NCBI GenBank assembly: GCA_022071955.1
Contig: JAJVIM010000060.1
Span: forward strand, 1-39,085
Length of the DNA stretch: 39,085 bases
Reading direction: 5' to 3'
DNA from: Anaerolineae bacterium
GTDB taxonomy: Bacteria; Chloroflexota; Anaerolineae; 4572-78; J111
The notes below the pieces were generated by a model, which saw only the letters and a list, made by a program, of their open reading frames with translations, had not been told where the DNA came from and ran no database searches. This document shows, piece after piece, positions 13,622 through 20,742 of this stretch (position 1 is its first letter; each line of letters begins with the position of its first letter). Position numbers and translations under genes: made by a program.

Positions 13622-16354
13622 ATGACCGATTCCACAGCTCTGGCATCGTTGGCCGGCGACGAAGTTTTGCTGGCCACCAAACTTTACCTGCCGCCGCCGC
13701 GCCCCCGGGCGGTCCTCCGGCCGCACTTGATCGAGCGGCTGAGCCACGGGCTGGCGCTGGGCCGGCAGGTAACGGTAATTTCGGCCCCGCCCGGCTCCGG
13801 CAAATCCAGCCTGCTGGCCGAGTGGCTGGCCGGCCTGCGGCGGGATGGCTCGCGGGCAGTGGCCTGGCTGTCGCTGGACAGCCGCGATAACGAGCCGCGC
13901 CGCCTGTTTGTTTACTGCATCGCCGCGCTGCAAACGGTGCGCCCCGGCATTGGTCAGCGCGTGCTGGATTTTCTGCGCAGCCACCCGCTCGGCACGGCCA
14001 ACCCGCAAACCCTGCTGACCATGCTCATCAATGAGATGGCCGAACTGCCCCGGCCGCTGGTTTTTGGGTTGGATGACTATCACCTGATTGAAACTGAAAC
14101 CGTCCACCCGGCGCTGGCCTTTTTGCTGGACAACCTGCCGCCGCAGGTGCACATGGTCATTGCCAGCCGGCGCGGCTTGCCGCTGTCGCTGGCCCGGCTG
14201 CGCGCTCGCGGCGCGGTCACCGAACTGAGCGGCATCGACCTGCGGTTTACCGCCGCCGAGTCGGCCCAGTTTTTGCGCCAAACAATGGGCCTCACGCTGG
14301 CCGCCGCCGAAATTGCGCTGCTGGAAGAGCGCACCGAGGGCTGGATTGCCGGCCTGCAACTGGCGGCGTTATCGCTGCACGGGCGGGAGGATGCGGCCGG
14401 CTTTGTGAAAGAATTTTCGGGCAGCCATCGTTACGTGCTGGATTATTTGCTGGCCGAAGTGCTCCAGCGCCAGCCGGCCGGGGTGCAGAATTTTCTGCAG
14501 CAAACCTCAATTTTGGAGCGATTGAGTGGCCCGCTGTGCGATGCGCTGCTGGCCAATGGCCAGCCCCCCAACTCGCAGGCGGTGCTGGAGCAGTTGGAGC
14601 AGGCCAACCTGTTTGTGGTGCCGCTCGATGACCGCCGCCGCTGGTATCGCTACCACCACCTGTTTGCCGATTTGCTGCGCGAGCGCCAGCGCCAAACCGC
14701 CAGCCCGGCGGCGCTGGTTCGATTGCACACGCTGGCCAGCGACTGGTTTGAGCAAAACGGCCTGCCCGCCGAAGCCATGCATCACGCGCTGGCCGCGGGC
14801 GATGCGCCGCGCATTTTGCGGCTGGCCCGCCAAAACGCCTCGCCGCTGCTGAGCCAGGGCGAGTTGGTCACCCTGCTCAGTTGGCTCGATGCCCTGCCCG
14901 AATCGCGGGTGCGCTCGCGTTCCGGGATTTCGCTGCTGCAAGCATGGGCGATGGTGCTGACCGGCCGGCTGGAGGCGGTGGAACCGTATTTGCGGCAGGC
15001 CGAACAGGAGTCAGCCGAGGCCGGCGAGGTCGCCGCGCTGCGGGCGACGGTGGCTTATTTTCGGCGGGATATGGCTCAGGCGGTGCGGCTGTACCGGCAG
15101 GCGCTCGATCATTTGCCCGCGGATAGTTATTTGCGCGGCTGCGTGGTGCAGAGTTTGGGCGCGGCCCATAGTTGGCAGGGCCAGGTGCGGGCCGCCAGCC
15201 TCGCCTTTGCCGAAGCCAGTACCATCAGCCGGGAAACCGGCAATCTGGCCGTGCATCTGGTGGCCCAGTGGACGCTGGGGCTGCTGCACGCCGAGCAGGG
15301 CCATTTGCGCCAGGCCGAGGCCATTTTTCGGCAGGCGTTGGGGCTGGCGGGCGAGTCGCCGGCGGCCGGGCAGCCGGGATTGCTGGTGTTTGCCGGCCGG
15401 CTGCACGTGGGGCTGGCCGAAATTTTGCTGGAGCAAAATCAACTTGAGGCGGCTCGCCGGCAGCTTGCGGCCGGGCTGGCGCTGGGGGAACAAACCGGCG
15501 AGGCCGGTACGCTGTCGGGGGGGTATTTGACGCGGGCCCGGCTGGCGCTGGCCGAGGGCGATCTGAATGGCGCGCTGGCCGCGGTGGAGCAGGCCGGGCT
15601 GTATGCCGGCCCGTTTTACCTGTCAACCCAGGTGCCAGCGTACCGCGCCCGGCTGTGGTTGACGCAGGGCAACCTGCGGGCCGCGCTCGATTGGCTGGCC
15701 GACTCCGGTCTGCCGGTCAATTCGCTGCCGGCGGAACTGCCCTACCAGCACGAAGAGGAATATTTGCTGCTGGCCCGGCTGGCTTTGGCCGACAGCGAGG
15801 CGGTCGAAGTCGGTTTAAAATTGCAGCAGCCGGCGCTGGCAGTGGCCCGGGCCGCGCTCAACCGCGTCGAAACGGCGGCGCGGGCGGCGGGCCGGGGCGG
15901 GCGTCTGTTGGAATCGCTGCTGCTGCGGGCGCTGGTCGCGCAGGCTGACGGGCAGCTTGACGCAGCCGCTGATGGGCTGGCCGAGGCGCTGGCGCTGGCC
16001 GAACCGGAAGGTTACGTGCGCCTATTTTTGGACGAGGGCCAGCCCATGTTGAGTTTGCTGCGCCGGGCGGCGGCCAAAAACGTAGCCCGCGATACTGTGG
16101 CGCTGCTGCTGGCCGCGGCGGGACAGGCGCTGCCGGGTGTGGAATCGGAGCTGCTGCTGGACCCGCTCAGCGAGCGCGAGCTGGAGATTTTGCAGCTCAT
16201 CGCCGCCGGCCAGTCCAACAAGGAGCTGGCCGAACGGCTGGTGCTGACGGTCGGCACGGTGAAATGGCATCTCAACAATATTTACAGCAAGTTGAATGTG
16301 CGCAGCCGCACCCAGGCCATTGCCCGCGCCCGCGAGTTGGGGCTAATTGAGTAG
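13622..16354 (+). CDS. MalT-like LuxR family transcriptional regulator (LAL)
   Basis: 910 residues from ATG 13622 (GAGG 7-8 nt upstream). ATP-dependent large regulator: N-terminal STAND-type NTPase with Walker A APPGSGKSS (55-63) and Walker B-like FGLDDYHLI (about 147-155); a winged-helix segment (TEGWIAGLQLAAL region); a long helical TPR-like array (about 400-840); C-terminal LuxR HTH (LSERELEILQLIAAGQSNKE..., about 849-910). Such proteins sense a small molecule through the TPR part and activate transcription. The target is unknown. It is divergent from the MoxR operon and overlaps the convergent citrate synthase by 12 nt. Confidence 0.93.
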   Translation: MTDSTALASLAGDEVLLATKLYLPPPRPRAVLRPHLIERLSHGLALGRQVTVISAPPGSGKSSLLAEWLAGLRRDGSRAVAWLSLDSRDNEPRRLFVYCIAALQTVRPGIGQRVLDFLRSHPLGTANPQTLLTMLINEMAELPRPLVFGLDDYHLIETETVHPALAFLLDNLPPQVHMVIASRRGLPLSLARLRARGAVTELSGIDLRFTAAESAQFLRQTMGLTLAAAEIALLEERTEGWIAGLQLAALSLHGREDAAGFVKEFSGSHRYVLDYLLAEVLQRQPAGVQNFLQQTSILERLSGPLCDALLANGQPPNSQAVLEQLEQANLFVVPLDDRRRWYRYHHLFADLLRERQRQTASPAALVRLHTLASDWFEQNGLPAEAMHHALAAGDAPRILRLARQNASPLLSQGELVTLLSWLDALPESRVRSRSGISLLQAWAMVLTGRLEAVEPYLRQAEQESAEAGEVAALRATVAYFRRDMAQAVRLYRQALDHLPADSYLRGCVVQSLGAAHSWQGQVRAASLAFAEASTISRETGNLAVHLVAQWTLGLLHAEQGHLRQAEAIFRQALGLAGESPAAGQPGLLVFAGRLHVGLAEILLEQNQLEAARRQLAAGLALGEQTGEAGTLSGGYLTRARLALAEGDLNGALAAVEQAGLYAGPFYLSTQVPAYRARLWLTQGNLRAALDWLADSGLPVNSLPAELPYQHEEEYLLLARLALADSEAVEVGLKLQQPALAVARAALNRVETAARAAGRGGRLLESLLLRALVAQADGQLDAAADGLAEALALAEPEGYVRLFLDEGQPMLSLLRRAAAKNVARDTVALLLAAAGQALPGVESELLLDPLSERELEILQLIAAGQSNKELAERLVLTVGTVKWHLNNIYSKLNVRSRTQAIARARELGLIE

Positions 16355-17467
16355 GCGGCGGTTGCGCTCGCCGATGTAGGCCGCCGCCGGGCGAATGAGC
16401 CGGCCGGTTTGCTGCTGCTCAAAACAGTGGGCCGTCCAGCCGCCCACCCGGCCAATGGCAAAAGTGGGGGTAAACAGCTCGCCGGGCAGGCCCAGGCCGT
16501 GCAGCAGCAGGGCGGTGTAAAATTCAACGTTGGTTTGCAGGTTGCGGCCCGGTTTGTACTCCGCCAACAGGCGGACCGCCGCTCGTTCTACGCCCTGCGC
16601 CAGCCTGTACAGCGCCATGTTGCCATCGGCGTGATAAAACTGCTCCGCCGCCGCGGCCAGCACCTCGGCCCGGGGGTCGCGCACTTTGTAAATGCGGTGG
16701 CCAAAGCCCATCAGCCGCTCGCCGCGCTCCAATTTGTCCCGCAGATAGGCCTCCGCCTGCTCAAGCTGACCAATTTCAAATACCATGTCGAGCGCCGGGC
16801 CGGGCGCGCCGCCGTGCAGCGGCCCTTTGAGCGCGCCCAGCGCCCCCACCACCGCCGAAATCATATCGGACTGGGTGGAGATGATCACCCGCGCCGTAAA
16901 AGTTGAGGCGTTCAGCCCGTGATCGATGACCGTGTTGAGGTAGGTTTCCAGCCCGCGTGCCTGAGCCTCGCTGGGGCGCTGGCCGGTGAGCATGGCCAGA
17001 TAGTTGGCCGCGTGGCCCAGCGCCGGGTTGGGCGCGATGGGTTCCTGCCCCTGCCGCAGCCGCCAAAACGCGGCCACAATGGTGGGAAAGCTGGCCACGG
17101 CGGTCAGCGCGTCCTGGCGGGGATCGCCGGTGGTGGCGGTGTTGAGGCTGAGGCTGGCCGCGGCCATGCGCAGCGCATCCATTGCCGTTACTTTGCGGGC
17201 GGCCGCTTCGCGCAGCAGCGCGAGCGTGGCCGGCGGCAACTCGCGGCGGGCAGCCAGCGCCTGCCGAAATTCGGCCAGCGCGGCGCTGTCGGGCAGGGCA
17301 TCGTGCCACAGCAGGTAAACGGCCGCCTCAAACGTAACGTTGGGGGCCAGCGTTTCCAGCGGATAACCGCCGATGATCAGCTCGCCCACCTGGCCGTCAA
17401 CGTGACTCAGCCGGGTTTCGGCGGCGACGACGCCTTCCAGACCGGGTTTAATCGTTGGGGTTAGCAT
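16343..17467 (-). CDS. Citrate synthase (short bacterial type II-like form)
   Basis: 374 residues; condenses acetyl-CoA (or a related acyl-CoA) with oxaloacetate. The oxaloacetate motif DHGLNAST has H183, the active-site PLHGG has H218, and GHRIYKVRDPRA has H257. The third catalytic residue, normally Asp in NVDFY, is Glu here (NVEFYTALLL, E315). The C terminus has the CoA/anion Arg region TGRLIRPAA. An AGGAGG site lies 8 nt before ATG. It lies 368 nt downstream of the aminotransferase on the same strand, with a repeat island between. Citrate versus 2-methylcitrate synthase cannot be told by eye. Confidence 0.93.
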   Translation of the reverse strand: MLTPTIKPGLEGVVAAETRLSHVDGQVGELIIGGYPLETLAPNVTFEAAVYLLWHDALPDSAALAEFRQALAARRELPPATLALLREAAARKVTAMDALRMAAASLSLNTATTGDPRQDALTAVASFPTIVAAFWRLRQGQEPIAPNPALGHAANYLAMLTGQRPSEAQARGLETYLNTVIDHGLNASTFTARVIISTQSDMISAVVGALGALKGPLHGGAPGPALDMVFEIGQLEQAEAYLRDKLERGERLMGFGHRIYKVRDPRAEVLAAAAEQFYHADGNMALYRLAQGVERAAVRLLAEYKPGRNLQTNVEFYTALLLHGLGLPGELFTPTFAIGRVGGWTAHCFEQQQTGRLIRPAAAYIGERNRRLLN

Positions 17468-17491
17468 TAGATAGTCCTCCTGTGAAAATAA

Positions 17492-17523
17492 ACGAATCTG
17501 CGAATCAGCGAGTCAGCGAATGT
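17492..17523 (+). repeat. 8-nt tandem repeat, four units
   Basis: ACGAATCT, GCGAATCA, GCGAGTCA, GCGAATGT. Same repeat type as 5215-5246 (reverse orientation). It runs directly into the palindrome at 17522-17549. Confidence 0.6.
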
Positions 17524-17549
17524 AGGGGCGCTTCGCGAAGCGCCCCTAC
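17522..17549. repeat. Perfect 28-bp palindrome
   Basis: GTAGGGGCGCTTCG followed by its exact reverse complement, no loop. A second perfect palindrome of 14 bp (GTCCCAATTGGGAC) is at 17571-17584. Confidence 0.8.
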
Positions 17550-17603
17550 CACATTTTCATTCTCGTTGTCGTCCCAATTGGGACTGTCGGACTCCCTTGA
17601 AAA

Positions 17604-17821
17604 TAGGGGTCAGGAATTAGGAGTTAGGAATTTGGGTGCGTTCAATGGTGTCACCCTGAGCCGAAGGCGAAGGGTCTCCCGACCGGATAAACAAAAATTT
17701 TCATTCATCGGTGCGCGGCCGCAGGCTGAGTCTGTCTCCTCTGAAAATAGGAGTCAGGAGTCAGGAATTAGGAATTAGTCTTGCCCTAACTCCTAACTCC
17801 TGATTCCTAACTCCTGACTCC
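17604..17821. repeat. Heptanucleotide repeat island with inverted arms
   Basis: 7-nt units TAGGGGT/CAGGAAT/TAGGAGT/TAGGAAT run from 17604 to 17631 and again, as TAGGAGT/CAGGAGT/CAGGAAT/TAGGAAT, at 17748-17775. The complementary version fills 17784-17821, so the last two blocks form a long imperfect hairpin. Both direct blocks are preceded by a similar CTCC(C/T)YTGAAAA sequence. It lies between the aminotransferase stop and the citrate synthase start; no gene is seen here. Similar short tandemly repeated 7-mers are known from cyanobacteria. Confidence 0.75.
17649..17680. repeat. Single arm of the GTCAyyCTGAG-type element
   Basis: GTCACCCTGAGC-CGAAGGCGAAGGGTCTCC resembles one arm of the element at 23475-23564 (GTCATTCTGAGC...GAAGAATCTCC). 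The second arm is absent. Confidence 0.45.
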
Positions 17822-17835
17822 GGGAATTGCCATTT

Positions 17836-19011
17836 TTACCTCTTAGCCAGCACGGTTTTGAGCGCGCCGGCCAGCCGCTGCATACCGGTTTCGATGGCCG
17901 CTTCATCGGCGTTGGAAAAGTTGAGGCGCAGCGAGTTTTGCCCGCCGCCATCCACGTAAAACGGCTGGCCCGGCACAAAGGCCACATTTTGCCGGGTGGC
18001 CTCCTCCAGCAGCGCCAGCGCCGACACCTCCTCTGGCAGCGTGACCCACACAAACATACCGCCTTCGGGCCGGGTAAATTTCACCTCCGGCGGAAACAGC
18101 TCCTCCAGCATGGACACCATCAATTCGGCCTGGCGTTTGTACGCCGCGCGGATGGTTTGCAAATGGGCGTCGAGGTCGTTGTCCTGCAAAAACTGGTACA
18201 GAATGCGCTGGGTCAGGTAGTTGCTGTGCAAATCCGCGGCCTGTTTGGCGGCGATCAGTTTGTCGAGCAGCGCCGGCGGCACCACCAGCCAGCCCAGCCG
18301 CAGCGCCGGGGCCACCACTTTTGAGAACGAGCCGAGCAGAATCACCCTGTCGGGCAGCAAATTCCAGAACGAAGGCTGGTGCTCGCCGGTGAAGCGCAGT
18401 TCGCCGTAGGGGTTGTCCTCCACCAAAATCAGGCGGCGGTCGCCCACCAGCTCAGCCAGTTTGGCCCGCGTTTGCGCCGAGTAGGTGAGACCCGACGGGT
18501 TTTGAAAATTGGGTGTGGTGTACATCAGTTTCACCGGCGCGGCGTCGAGCGTGCTGGCCAGTTGCTCCAGGTCGATGCCGTCGGCCAGCAGCGGCACGGG
18601 CCTGAAATCCGGTTCGTATAGCGAGAAGGATTGAATGGCCCCCAGATAGCCGGGCCGCTCGATGACAACGGGGTCGCCGGGGTTGATCAGCAACTTGCCG
18701 ATGAGATCAAGCCCCTGCTGCGAGCCATTGGTGATCAAAATCTGGTCGGGCGAGACCTCAATGCCAAAGCGGTGGTAACGGTTGGCAATGTAGCGGCGCA
18801 GGGGTGGGTGGCCTTCGGTGGTGCTGTATTGCAGCGCGGCCTGGCCGTCGCCGAGCAGCACTTTTTGGGCGGCGTCGGCCAGTTGCGCCGCCGGAAAGTA
18901 GGCCGGGTTGGGCAGGCCGCCGGCAAATGAAATGATGTCGGGCTTTTCGGTAACTTTCAAAATTTCACGGATAAACGACTTTTGCAGATGTTGCATGCGT
19001 TGGGCAAGCAT
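17836..19011 (-). CDS. PLP-dependent class I/II aminotransferase (2-aminoadipate/MocR-like aminotransferase group)
   Basis: 391 residues from ATG 19011 (GGAGGT 7 nt upstream). The longer in-frame start at 19068 lies upstream of a consensus promoter and is rejected. Fold-type I aminotransferase: N171 in PNFQNPSG, D199/Y202 in EDNPYGELRF, PLP-binding K231 in SFSKVVAPALRLGW, and a substrate Arg region near SLRLNFS. The sequence resembles LysN-type 2-aminoadipate transaminases and broad-specificity amino acid aminotransferases without an HTH domain; the substrate is open. It is divergent from the HTH-citrate synthase and upstream of the citrate synthase on the same strand. Confidence 0.92.
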   Translation of the reverse strand: MLAQRMQHLQKSFIREILKVTEKPDIISFAGGLPNPAYFPAAQLADAAQKVLLGDGQAALQYSTTEGHPPLRRYIANRYHRFGIEVSPDQILITNGSQQGLDLIGKLLINPGDPVVIERPGYLGAIQSFSLYEPDFRPVPLLADGIDLEQLASTLDAAPVKLMYTTPNFQNPSGLTYSAQTRAKLAELVGDRRLILVEDNPYGELRFTGEHQPSFWNLLPDRVILLGSFSKVVAPALRLGWLVVPPALLDKLIAAKQAADLHSNYLTQRILYQFLQDNDLDAHLQTIRAAYKRQAELMVSMLEELFPPEVKFTRPEGGMFVWVTLPEEVSALALLEEATRQNVAFVPGQPFYVDGGGQNSLRLNFSNADEAAIETGMQRLAGALKTVLAKR

Positions 19012-19038
19012 TGGGGATACCTCCGATAGTTGGGTGTT

Positions 19039-19099
19039 ATTATAGATGGAATTAAAACAGCTTGTCAATATTGATTAAGTAATCAATATAAAGTATAAT
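19039..19099. promoter_or_regulatory. Back-to-back sigma-70 promoters around a 22-bp palindromic operator
   Basis: Minus strand: TTGACA (19068-19063), 18 nt, TATAAT (19044-19039), start about 20 nt before the aminotransferase ATG. Plus strand: TTGATT (19071-19076), 17 nt, TATAAT (19094-19099), leading toward 19252. ATATTGATTA-AG-TAATCAATAT (19068-19089) is a perfect 10-bp-arm inverted repeat; it abuts the minus -35 and covers the plus -35 and most of its spacer. A protein bound there could control both genes; the HTH-citrate synthase is the nearest candidate. Confidence 0.75.
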
Positions 19100-19129
19100 T
19101 TTATGAAATGAGTTAAGTTTGGCGGCTTC

Positions 19130-19225
19130 CCCCTCATCCCCCCGGCCCCCTTCTCCCCACTGGGGAGAAGGGGGGGAACAGCTTTTGGTGAGGTTTTGGG
19201 CGGCTTAGCCGCCCAAAACCTCACC
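19130..19225. repeat. Composite inverted-repeat element (copy 2)
   Basis: A C-rich block (from 19130) includes a perfect hairpin CCCCCTTCTCCCC-ACT-GGGGAGAAGGGGG (19146-19174). It is followed by a perfect 18-bp-arm hairpin with a TTA loop (GGTGAGGTTTTGGGCGGC, 19187-19204 with 19208-19225). This matches the reversed order of modules in copy 1. It would lie in the 5' untranslated region of the HTH-citrate synthase mRNA. Confidence 0.8.
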
Positions 19226-19251
19226 AATTCAATTAAAATCAGGATTCGTTA

Positions 19252-20460
19252 ATGAACTATCTCACCGCCAAAGAGGCCGCCGCCGAGTTGGGCATCAGCC
19301 TGCCCACGCTGTACGCTTACGTTAGCCGCGGGCTGGTGCGCTCGGAGGTGGCGGATGCCGGCAGACGCACCCGCCGCTATCGCCGGGAAGATATCGACAA
19401 GCTCAAACAGCGGCAGGAACAGCGCCGTCACCCGGAAAAGGTGGTGGCGGATGCGCTCCACTGGGGCACGCCGCTGCTTGATTCGGCCATCACTTTGATT
19501 GCCGGCGGCCGGTTGTTTTACCGCGGCCGTGATGCACTGGCGCTGGCGCTGGCGCAGCCGGTTGAAGCTGTAGCGGCGCTGATCTGGCAAAACGATTTGC
19601 AGGCCGATATTCCCGAACTGCGCCAGTTTGCCCCCGGCGAGCGATTGGTTGCCGCCTGGCCGCCGTTGCGCCACCTGTCGCCGGTGGAGCAGTTTCAGGG
19701 GTTGCTGCCGCTGGCCGCCGCCGAAGATTGGGGCGGCTACAACTTGCAGCCGGAGGCGGTGGTTAAAACGGGCGGCCGGATTTTGCGGCTGCTGACCGGC
19801 ATCGCCGCCGGTAATTTTGATGGAGACGCTGGCATCGCCGCCAATTTGCAGCAAAGCTGGCGGCCCGATGTTCCGGCGGCAGAGTCGCTGCTCAACGCCG
19901 CGCTGGTCTTGTGCGCCGACCACGAATTGAACGTGTCGAGCTTTACGGCCCGCTGCGCGGCCTCGGCGGGGGCGTCGCCGTATCAGGTGGTGCTGGCCGG
20001 GTTGGCGGCGTTGCAGGGCGTTAAACACGGCCGCGTGGCCGACCGGGTGGCCTCGTTTTTGGCCGAGATTAACTCACCGGCGGCGGCGGGGCCGGTGATC
20101 GCGGCCCGGCTGCGGCGCGGCGAGAGCATCCCCGGTTTTGGCCACCCGCTTTATCCGCAGGGCGACCCGCGCGGCCGGCTGCTGTTGGAGCAAATAACCG
20201 CGCTCGCGCCCAACTCAGCGCAGGTGAAACTGGCGGCGGCGGTGAGCGCCGAAGTTGAAGGGCTGCTCGGGCTGCGGCCAACCATCGATTTTGGGCTGGT
20301 AACAGCGGCGCGGGCGCTCAACCTGCCGCCCGATGCGCCCATCACCCTGTTTGCGCTGGGCCGGACCATCGGCTGGATTGGGCAGGCGCTGGAAGCCTAC
20401 GCCGAAGACCGGATCATCCGGCCCCGGGCGCGATACGTGGGCCATCTGCCGGAGTCTTGA
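19252..20460 (+). CDS. HTH-citrate synthase fusion (DNA-binding citrate synthase homologue)
   Basis: 402 residues. Residues 1-55 form an excisionase/MerR-type HTH (LTAKEAAAELGISLPTLYAYVSRG, quoted core AAAELGISLPTLYAYVSRG; RRYRREDIDKLK). Residues about 65-400 are a citrate synthase domain that keeps oxaloacetate motif DHELNVSS (H224), H259 (GVKHGR), H298 (GFGHPLYPQGDPRG) and D346 (TIDF), so activity is possible. Identity to the 374-residue neighbour looks low. Such fusions exist in other bacteria, mostly uncharacterised. Likely a metabolite-sensing regulator or an enzyme that also binds DNA; autoregulation through the palindrome at 19068-19089 is inference. Confidence 0.9.
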   Translation: MNYLTAKEAAAELGISLPTLYAYVSRGLVRSEVADAGRRTRRYRREDIDKLKQRQEQRRHPEKVVADALHWGTPLLDSAITLIAGGRLFYRGRDALALALAQPVEAVAALIWQNDLQADIPELRQFAPGERLVAAWPPLRHLSPVEQFQGLLPLAAAEDWGGYNLQPEAVVKTGGRILRLLTGIAAGNFDGDAGIAANLQQSWRPDVPAAESLLNAALVLCADHELNVSSFTARCAASAGASPYQVVLAGLAALQGVKHGRVADRVASFLAEINSPAAAGPVIAARLRRGESIPGFGHPLYPQGDPRGRLLLEQITALAPNSAQVKLAAAVSAEVEGLLGLRPTIDFGLVTAARALNLPPDAPITLFALGRTIGWIGQALEAYAEDRIIRPRARYVGHLPES

Positions 20461-20555
20461 CTGGCTCTTTAATCCCATTTTCGCGCAGCAGGTTTGATGT
20501 TAAAATTAAAAAAATAAGGAATCCAAAACTGCAATTCTGGTTTCCTTCCATAATT

Positions 20556-20674
20556 GTAACTACTCAGCAACACCATTCTGGACGTCATTCCCGCGTGTTT
20601 TTAGCGGGAATCCACCGTTTTGCCTTTAGTGGATACCCGATAAAGACATTCGGGCATGACGGCTGGGTAGTTAC
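20556..20674. repeat. MITE-like inverted-repeat element
   Basis: Outer inverted ends GTAACTACTCAGC (20556-20568) and GCTGGGTAGTTAC (20662-20674) match in 12 of 13. Inside, CGTCAT (20583) and ATGACG (20656-20661) pair. The left half has hairpin ATTCCCGC/GCGGGAAT (20587-20611); the right half pairs CCCGA with TTCGGG-type sequence; TCCAC/GTGGA pair across the centre. The GTCATTCCCGC...GCGGGAATCC pattern recurs in many bacterial repeat families. No gene in 20461-20742. Confidence 0.7.
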
Positions 20675-20742
20675 CCATAATTTTAAGAGACGGAACAGGA
20701 ATCAACTGACTCCTGAATCCTGTTTCAACGGAGATCAGCCCA

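Noticed and set aside
17604..17821. Possible CRISPR array
   Set aside because: Units are only 7 nt with no spacers of constant length and no cas genes.
19012..19068. Longer N terminus of the aminotransferase
   Set aside because: It would start upstream of the consensus promoter; ATG 19011 has its own GGAGGT.
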